A DNA stretch of 13,669 nucleotides from Russula earlei. Taxonomy: Eukaryota; Basidiomycota; Agaricomycetes; Russulales; Russulaceae. The notes beneath the pieces were generated by a model, which saw only the letters and a program-made list of their open reading frames with translations, had not been told where the DNA came from and ran no database searches. Each line of letters begins with the position of its first letter. Position 1 is the first letter of the stretch. Below are positions 8,815 through 13,669 of this stretch, in pieces. The stretch is from the NCBI GenBank assembly GCA_025769875.1, contig JAGFNK010001179.1:1-13669 (forward strand), read 5' to 3'. Both the position numbers and the translations under genes were made by a program.

Positions 8815-9247
8815 TGTTGAATTGCGCAGTGATAAGGTAGATTAGATCATAATAGATCTAATAAAACGATATTCAGTTTCTGTGAGAAGAAACTACTTGT
8901 GTCATATTTACCTAATAAAATGATACTACAGTGCGTAATCAGCTACTGATAAGATCGTGAGATAGTAAGTACTTACTTCAGTTTCTGTGAGAAGAAACTG
9001 AAGTATCTACTGTATGTACGATGCTCTTAAGTATCTGAGAGCATCCCTAATTATTTTGTCTAGTAACTATCAAATTGTTTTCACAATCGCTATGTGCTAG
9101 CTACCATTTGTCTTAGATCACCCTATCAATTTTGTTATCGTATGCATTTCAGCAACTGATCTGAAACACTTATGTGGTCCAGGCCTGTGGGCCACCCGGA
9201 CAGTTTGGGCCGATGTGTCAACGCTTCGGCTACTCTTTATCTCAACA
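8815..9247 (-). repeat. Right LTR of element B (5' LTR of the element, 433 bp)
   Basis: It starts TGTTGAATTG and ends TCTCAACA on the plus strand and matches 4821-5252. The same 11-bp stem-loop is conserved at 8976-8986/8993-9003. It is followed directly by the second CTTAT. Most differences from the left LTR are C/T or G/A at positions where one copy has CpG, or where one has TG and the other CA. Confidence 0.95.
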
Positions 9248-9252
9248 CTTAT

Positions 9253-10409
9253 ACATGATGGACATGAAAACAGCTGTCCCAGAGACAGCATACATAATAT
9301 ATTGATGATTTCCTGGCTGAAGGCAAGGACACATGAGTCACAGATAAATGTGTCCTCATCACTCACAGCACAGCCTCTAAGGCTGACATCAAGACCTGGC
9401 ACTGCCACCTCGGCCACCTAAATGTTGACGCCATACTACAAATGGTTAGAAAGGGCATGATTAAGGGCATGGGGATCACTGGCACCACACCATATACCCC
9501 CTGAAAACCCTGCCTCAAAGGCAAGCAAACATGCCATGAAATCTAGTGCACAACCAACACACATGCCAAAGCAGTACTTGGCCACATGTTCTCTGACATC
9601 TCTGGCAAAATATCCCCTCACTTGCACCAAGGCTTTGAGTACTTCATCACCTTCATTGATGATCACTCTTGAAAGGTATTTGTTGAGGGATTGTGCCACA
9701 AGAGCAATGTTGCATGTCACCTGAAGGCCTTTATTGCCTGTGCCAAACTTGAGACCAGCCGGTGCATGAAGGTCCTACACAGCAATGGAGGGGGCAAGTA
9801 CACAAGCAACAAGATCACCAAGTACCTTGAGGGCAAAGGGATCAAACAGGAACTCATGACACAGCATAATGGCATGGCTGAGTGCATGAATCACATGCTC
9901 CTCAACAGCATCCATGCAATGCTAACTGATGCCAACTTACCAGAATCATTCTGGTATGCCACCCTTGAGTATTTGGCACTCCTGCACAACATTGCTCTGA
10001 TGCATGTCCTTGTCAATTCCACTCCTGAGGAGGCCTGGAGTGGGAACAAACCCAACATCTCCTGCCTTTGCATTTTCAGATCTCAAGCATTTGTCCATAT
10101 CCCAGAGAAGAACTGCACCAAATTGGCTGCAAAGTCCTTAGTGTGCACTTTCCTCAGATATGTGTGAACTCACAAGGCTTACCATTTAATGCACCATCCC
10201 ACTCACTGCTTTCTGGAGTCCCACAACATCATTTTCAATGATGGGGGCCCACCTCAGTCTCAGTCCTTTGAATGTGTTATAATCCAACATGATGACACTG
10301 GGACAATAACTGTGCCTATTGACACACCACCTCCTAAACTATCTCTGTCTGAACTCCAATCAGAAAGTGAGAGCAAAATAGAAATTGAAAATACACTCAC
10401 TGCACCATC
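9253..10409 (+). pseudogene. Element A integrase, broken
   Basis: After the CTTAT copy the element A polyprotein resumes. Its zinc domain starts WHCHLGHLNVDAIL, with the two His present (HX4H); of the CX2C pair the first Cys codon is TGA at 9502-9504. VLGHMFSDISG carries the first catalytic Asp. In the second block HSNGGGKYTS the catalytic Asp is Asn at 9784-9786, and the Glu that usually follows GGG is Lys at 9796-9798. HNGMAECMN keeps the catalytic Glu. LPESFWYATLEY, TPEEAWSGNKPN and the C-terminal AFVHIPEKN follow, then HRPTR-like MHHPTHCFLESHNIIF. Many Arg sites are Cys or His, and stops stand at usual Arg sites (for example near 9672 and 10165). LTR C interrupts the text at 10410. Confidence 0.9.
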
Positions 10410-10668
10410 TGTTACACCATTTTCCTTTTACGTTTACCTCTTACCTTTCGCTATGGACTGCTTGCTTTCGTACGTCCCTTTGCTTACTAGTCTCATGACC
10501 TCTTGCATCTTGTGATCCCTTCTGTGTTATCATGTGATCCATACACATCCAGGTAACACTGGATTGCTGTTACTTTCCCTTTGTTTGGTTCTCCTTCCAT
10601 TTATATTCACTTCTTAGTTTCGACTGTGCAATGCTGCGCACCTACTGTGCAGCACAGTTACTTGGTTC

Positions 10669-10716
10669 TGACTCATTCGTGGCCTCATTCCTATGACTCC
10701 TACTTATTATGACTCC
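10669..10716 (+). promoter_or_regulatory. TGACTC motif cluster upstream of the LTR C TATA box
   Basis: TGACTCA is at 10669-10675, TGACTCC at 10694-10700 and TGACTCC at 10710-10716. The last two lie in a 16-bp tandem repeat (10693-10724). TGACTCA is the consensus of Gcn4/AP-1-type bZIP factors. The cluster sits 50 to 100 bp before the TATATATAAG box, as expected for U3 activator sites. Binding is an inference. Confidence 0.5.
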
Positions 10717-10741
10717 TACTATACTAGTAGCACAGTCAAAG

Positions 10742-10761
10742 CGCAGCTATTGCTGCGCTTC
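10742..10761. other. Stem-loop just before the LTR C TATA box
   Basis: The bases around 10740-10761 form an inverted repeat AAGCGCAG/CTGCGCTT with a 6-nt loop, ending a few bases before the TATA box. It is one of the few CpG-bearing palindromes in the repeat region. No function is known to me. Confidence 0.55.
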
Positions 10762-11296
10762 TCCTGTATATATAAGCTCAGTACTTTGTGACCAAAGCCC
10801 TAAGCTTGGTCTCTTGTAGAATCCAACCTACTCTTGTCCAAACATATTCTCCTGCAACCCACTTCGCTCTTAACCCTCAAACCACAACCACCTCTCCATT
10901 TCATCAACTCTCAACACACCATCCACCATCTACTCTTCGCCTTTCCCTTCCTTCCCTAAGAGTCTCTCTTCACTCCCCTGAGAAGAGCTCTCCTCCTTTA
11001 AGACCTACCTTCTTCTACTCTCTCTGCGTTGTTCAAGGTCCCCAACAGACTTGAACGCATATAGCTAGTGGAACCAGCCCTAGTCTATCCCATTACAAAC
11101 TTACCCTAGCTTCTCAACGGACCGGGTTGTACTAGGAAGGGTCTATTGGCCATAACCTGTTTAGCATAAAACACTTTGACCGCTGCAGGGATCCTTACTC
11201 ATTATACACGGGAACCAGCCCATTTCTTGAACACCTCTCTATTACCGACTTGTTTTCCACTTGTGAACTGACACAGCTAGTTACCGTGACACCATC

Positions 11297-11558
11297 TGCC
11301 CCACCTGAACCAGCCAACAACTGTCCTAAATGCACAGTTGGTGCACCAGTCCACAACAATGACCCTCACTACACAGTTACCTCATATGGCTCATAAAAAC
11401 ACAACATTGAATGTGTTAACATGGCCCAAACCACCATGACTGATGACCCATGCACTTACACACAAGCCATGGCCTGACCCAATGCAGCTGAGTGGGAAGT
11501 TGCATGTGAGGAAGAGCGCTGCTCATTCAAGCGCATGGGCATGTACAAGGTTGCCCTG
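11297..11558 (+). pseudogene. Element A polyprotein between integrase and reverse transcriptase, broken
   Basis: This piece continues the linker after integrase (APPEPANN) and enters the start of the reverse transcriptase region: DDPCTYTQAMA, a TGA stop, PNAAEWEVACEEE and FKRMGMYKVAL. The stop after MA and the Asn after Pro stand where relatives have Arg and Asp, both explained by CpG to TpG or CpA change. A TAA stop also occurs near 11394. The text breaks at CCCTG (11554-11558), where LTR D is inserted, and resumes as HFKDCKVVGSKW at 12528. Confidence 0.85.
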
Positions 11559-11788
11559 TGTCAAGACTCACTGTTGAACAATCCAGTTCAAGAGTGAGGG
11601 ATAAGTTCAAAGACGAGTTGGTAGACATCCAAGACAGCATGGGCAAGAAGTAGAGTCCAAAGCAGTACCAAATTCCAAAGAGGTATGGTTACTGGTAGAG
11701 TTGAGCAGGCACACAGGGAAGAAGCCAGAATGGTCACAAGGGGACAGTCCTTAAAGGAGTATCACAGAGATAGAGAGTGCGCAAACAA

Positions 11789-11812
11789 ATGGACAGTCTG
11801 AAGACTGTCCAT
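11789..11812. repeat. 24-bp near-perfect palindrome in LTR D
   Basis: ATGGACAGTCT and AGACTGTCCAT (11-bp arms) are separated by two bases. In the minus orientation it lies just after the AATAAA signal, so in RNA it would form a hairpin at the start of the R or U5 part. Confidence 0.75.
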
Positions 11813-11896
11813 TACTTTATTGAGCACTTATATACTACAAGAGGATTGCTAAATAGGGGACAAGTCTTAACCTTGTTATCAAGCACAATAGACAGA

Positions 11897-11982
11897 TGAG
11901 TAAGAAGTCAGAGTGTGCTTACTGAGCATGCTCAGTCATGCTCAGTAAGCTGCTGAGTAAGGAGGCTTATCCTGATGAGTAA
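11897..11982 (-). promoter_or_regulatory. TTACTCA motif cluster and 13-bp stem-loop upstream of the LTR D TATA box
   Basis: TGAGTAA (TTACTCA on the minus strand) occurs at 11897-11903, 11954-11960 and 11976-11982. Between them is a perfect 13-bp stem CTTACTGAGCATG/CATGCTCAGTAAG at 11918-11930/11937-11949 with a 6-nt loop. All lie upstream of the minus-strand TATATAAG, in U3. The motif resembles bZIP sites but differs from the TGACTCA consensus at one base, so regulatory use is a guess. Confidence 0.45.
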
Positions 11983-12176
11983 GAGTCTTTACTGTCCACA
12001 TGTTTACTTCTTTAGTACACGTGCAAAGCACCTGATTCATTTCCTGTTAGTTAGTTTAGGGCTGGTCATTTGAGGACTTGTAGTTTGGTGCAAGGAATAG
12101 AGTTGCTTATAAGGCCCCTTATATAGTTCTATTAGGGTCCTTAGAGTCAACCCTAATACTTATATTAAGGTCCTTA

Positions 12177-12225
12177 GTATTGTTTCATAGTTCATTCTAA
12201 GGTTATTAGAGTTAGTCTAATAACA
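12177..12225. other. Short AT-rich inverted repeat in LTR D
   Basis: TTATTAGA and TCTAATAA (about 12203-12223) form an 8-bp stem with a small loop. CCTTAGAGT/CCTTAGTAT-like words recur through 12130-12290. I see nothing else in this AT-rich part of U3. Confidence 0.4.
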
Positions 12226-12527
12226 TGTTGTAGGGCTGTTAGTGTCTTGTTAGCACCTCTTGTGGAGCACTTAGAGTCATCCTAAATGGTCTTTAGAGAA
12301 GCTATAATGCTGTCCGTTTTTGCTAAAAGGGTTGCCATTAAGTGGGGGCTTGCTGTATGTCAATTGTGCCAAGAATCACTTGTGCAACAAGGCATGCACA
12401 ATATTGTGGACACCTCTACTCACCCCTTTTGTCTGTGTGAACAGGGTGACACCATAGAGGCTGGGTTTCCTCTCACAAGGAAGGGTCCTTCAAGGGCCCT
12501 CTCTGGGAAATGGTTCATGACACCCTG

Positions 12528-13471
12528 CATTTCAAAGACTGCAAGGTTGTAGGGAGCAAATGGGTCTTTTGCATCAAGCAAGGACCTGATGGCACCATAC
12601 AGAAATACAAAGCCTGCATCATCATGCAGGGCTTCACACAAGTTGAGGGCATTGACTATGATGAGACCTTTGTGCCCATCTCCAAAAATTGTCTCCTTGA
12701 GCATGATACTGGCCCTTGCCACCAAACACAATCTAGAGGTCCACCAAATGGATGTAAAGTCAGCATACCTCAATGAGGCACTGAAAGAGGAGATCTTCAT
12801 GGAACCTCCCCCTGGTTTTGACATTCCTAGGCAAGGTATTACATCTAATAAAGGCCATCTATGGCATGAAGCAAGGCAGACACATCTGGTACAAAGACAT
12901 CCATGGCAAACTCAGTGCCATGGGCTACCAATGTACCAATGCTGACCATGCCATCTTCACCTGAATGCATGATGGAGACCTCTCCATCATCATGTTATAT
13001 GTTGATGATATAACTATGGTATCAAAATCCATTGAAACTATCAATCGAGACAAATCAGTTTTGAAACAACACTATGACATGACTGATTTAGGTGAAATAT
13101 CCTGGATCCTTGGCATGCACATCACTTGGGATTGCAATGCAGGCTGGATTTCCCTCTCCCAAGAGAAATACATAACTGAAACCCTGGAGAGGCATGGGAA
13201 ATCTAATGTGCATCCAATTGGCACACCAAACCTCACAAATGAGCATCTCACTAAACTCACCTCCCCTGAAATTGATGTAAAGTTGTATCAGAGTACCATC
13301 AGTGCACTGATGTACCCAATGCTTGGCACATGCCCTGACCTTGCATACACAGTTGCAGCCCTCGGGCGACATGCCATGAACACAGGTCCTAAGCACCAAC
13401 ACGCACTCAATTGCACATTCTGATACCTCTGAGCCACCAGTAGCAGCCAACTCATCTTCCAACGTGGAACC
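12528..13471 (+). pseudogene. Element A reverse transcriptase and start of RNase H, broken
   Basis: KVVGSKWVFCIKQGPDGTIQ opens the domain. QGFTQVEGIDYDETF follows, then the frame shifts near 12685 to SMILALATKHNLEVHQMDVKSAYL and FMEPPPGFD. A further shift near 12830 leads to AIYGMKQGRHIWYKD. A TGA at 12962-12964 stands where Arg is usual. The catalytic block LYVDDI is intact, YVDD being 12998-13009. ISWILGMHIT, WISLSQEKYITETLERHG, HPIGTPN and ALMYPMLGTCPDLAYTVA continue to the connection domain. Two TGA stops near 13422-13434 again replace Arg. The text ends at FQRGT, where LTR E begins. The best-preserved part of element A, but not functional. Confidence 0.9.
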
Positions 13472-13669
13472 TGTTACAGCATCATGGCTGTTGAAGTGTT
13501 AGCTTGGGGTTCAGTGGGGCCAAGTCCCTGTGACTTGGTTCAAGGGTTCAATGGGGGCCAGCTCCAAGAGACTGGTTCAAAGGTTAGCATCTCAAGAACA
13601 AGTCAAGTTATGAACAAGAGACCAAGCTTAGGGCTTTGGTCACAAAGTACTGAGCTTATATATACAGGA
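13472..13669 (-). mobile_element. LTR E: partial LTR at the right edge, inside element A
   Basis: Element A text breaks at TGTTACAGC (13472), the end of an LTR in reverse. The 56 bp at 13614-13669 are, on the minus strand, identical to 10762-10817 of LTR C, including the TATATATAAG box. Outside this block the two LTRs do not align. The U3 part lies beyond the window, so solo or full status is unknown. The expected duplication at its left is GAACC (13467-13471), which cannot be checked. Confidence 0.75.
13507..13580 (-). repeat. Two imperfect 37-bp tandem units in LTR E
   Basis: Units 13507-13543 and 13544-13580 both start GGGTTCA and end TGGTTCAA, with GGGGCCA-type words in the middle. They lie in the U5 part of the LTR. 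They have no visible coding or regulatory role. Confidence 0.7.

Larger units (their letters stand above)
4821..9247 (-). mobile_element. Element B: complete-length Ty1/copia retrotransposon in reverse, inside element A
   Basis: Element B is 4427 bp with LTRs at both ends and a perfect 5-bp target duplication CTTAT (4816-4820 and 9248-9252). Both LTRs begin TGTTGA and end TCAACA. Orientation is set by three signs: the primer-binding site beside the right LTR, the purine tract beside the left LTR, and protein remnants that read only on the minus strand. The order from right to left is gag, protease, integrase, reverse transcriptase. The coding part is full of stops, so it is non-autonomous. 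It landed in the protease-integrase junction of element A. The LTRs differ by about 6 percent, nearly all at CpG sites. Confidence 0.93.
10410..11291 (+). mobile_element. LTR C: 882-bp solo LTR, Ty3/gypsy-like, inside element A
   Basis: The repeat runs from TGTTACAC to CGTGACA and is flanked by an exact CCATC duplication (10405-10409 and 11292-11296). No internal element sequence or second LTR exists between the borders, so it is a solo LTR left by LTR-LTR recombination. A TATATATAAG box at 10767-10776 is followed by a long CT-rich leader (about 10850-11030), which gives a plus orientation. Family type is inferred from length, the 5-bp duplication and the lack of copia features. An 88-codon open frame at 10788-11054 has no protein-like character. 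Three TGACTC motifs lie upstream of the TATA box. Confidence 0.88.
11559..12522 (-). mobile_element. LTR D: 964-bp solo LTR inside element A
   Basis: It begins TGTCAAGA and ends TTCATGACA, with TGTCA/TGACA as inverted ends and an exact CCCTG duplication (11554-11558 and 12523-12527). Removing it with one CCCTG joins YKVAL to HFKDCKVVG in frame, which supports the borders. On the minus strand TATATAAG (11834-11827) is followed closely by AATAAA (11821-11816), so the LTR is read as minus, with a long U3 at the right and about 260 bp of R-U5 at the left. No internal element sequence remains. The family is uncertain; size and 5-bp duplication suggest Ty3/gypsy. Open frames inside it, such as 12286-12552, look accidental. 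Confidence 0.86.
3182..13471 (+). mobile_element. Element A: Ty1/copia retrotransposon, dead, split by nested insertions
   Basis: Element A is the host of the nest. In order it has a 239-bp LTR, a primer-binding site, gag with zinc knuckle, protease, integrase and reverse transcriptase, the copia order with integrase before reverse transcriptase. It occupies 3182-4820, 9253-10409, 11297-11558 and 12528-13471, about 4.0 kb in all, so only the end of RNase H and the right LTR are missing. They lie beyond LTR E or off the edge. Each break is explained by an insertion with a 5-bp target duplication. Stops and frameshifts occur in every part. CpG is nearly absent and Arg codons have become Cys, His, Gln or stop throughout, so it cannot encode working proteins. 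Confidence 0.92.

Noticed and set aside
4821..9247. Element B as two unrelated solo LTRs
   Set aside because: The primer site, polypurine tract, ordered pol remnants and one shared target duplication show a single full-length insertion.
10788..11054. 88-codon open frame in LTR C as a gene
   Set aside because: It is the CT-rich leader of an LTR and translates to a Ser/Thr/Pro/Leu-rich string without motif.
12420..12824. 134-codon minus-strand frame across the LTR D border
   Set aside because: It spans an insertion junction and is antisense to clear reverse transcriptase text.
13088..13462. 124-codon minus-strand frame
   Set aside because: It is antisense to the best-preserved reverse transcriptase part of element A.
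13067..13471. An intact, domesticated reverse transcriptase
   Set aside because: YVDD and neighbouring motifs are intact, but stops at 12962 and near 13422-13434 and frameshifts upstream rule out a working domain. Its preservation is explained by few CpG sites.

Overview
The window looks like nuclear DNA of a basidiomycete fungus, probably an agaricomycete. Two protein-coding genes at the left have short introns (48 to 71 nt, GT..AG, in compact genes) and the protein style of that group. The remaining 11 kb is a stack of nested LTR retrotransposons of fungal Ty1/copia and Ty3-like type. The species cannot be named from the sequence.

Positions 1-2681 hold a divergent gene pair. On the minus strand is the N-terminal motor domain of a kinesin-4-like protein, cut by the left edge. 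On the plus strand is a complete inositol-pentakisphosphate 2-kinase (IPK1). They share a 164-bp intergenic promoter with an MCB box and an E2F-like box. Both genes are well conserved and rich in CpG, yet the kinesin needs one added base and IPK1 needs two removed bases to stay open. These are either real lesions or base-calling errors.

Positions 2690-3180 hold a broken pogo/Tigger-type DDE transposase remnant directly after the IPK1 stop codon. At 3182 a plus-strand copia element (element A) begins: LTR, Met-tRNA primer site, gag, protease, integrase and reverse transcriptase, ending at 13471. It is split by three complete insertions, each flanked by an exact 5-bp target duplication. They are a 4.4-kb minus-strand copia element with both LTRs (element B, 4821-9247, CTTAT), an 882-bp solo LTR (LTR C, 10410-11291, CCATC) and a 964-bp solo LTR (LTR D, 11559-12522, CCCTG). 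A fourth insertion (LTR E, from 13472) runs off the right edge. Taking out B or D together with one target copy restores the element A reading frame across the junction.

The main biological signal is CpG-directed mutation. Element A has almost no CpG left, with one CpG dinucleotide between 2705 and 4575. Its proteins show many Arg to Cys/His/Gln/stop, Asp to Asn, Val to Met/Ile and Glu to Lys changes, including the catalytic Asp of both protease and integrase. The two LTRs of element B differ at about 27 positions, and about 25 of these fit decay of an ancestral CpG. The younger insertions keep more CpG, so CpG loss appears to record the order of insertion. No RNA gene, CRISPR array or intact mobile-element gene was found.
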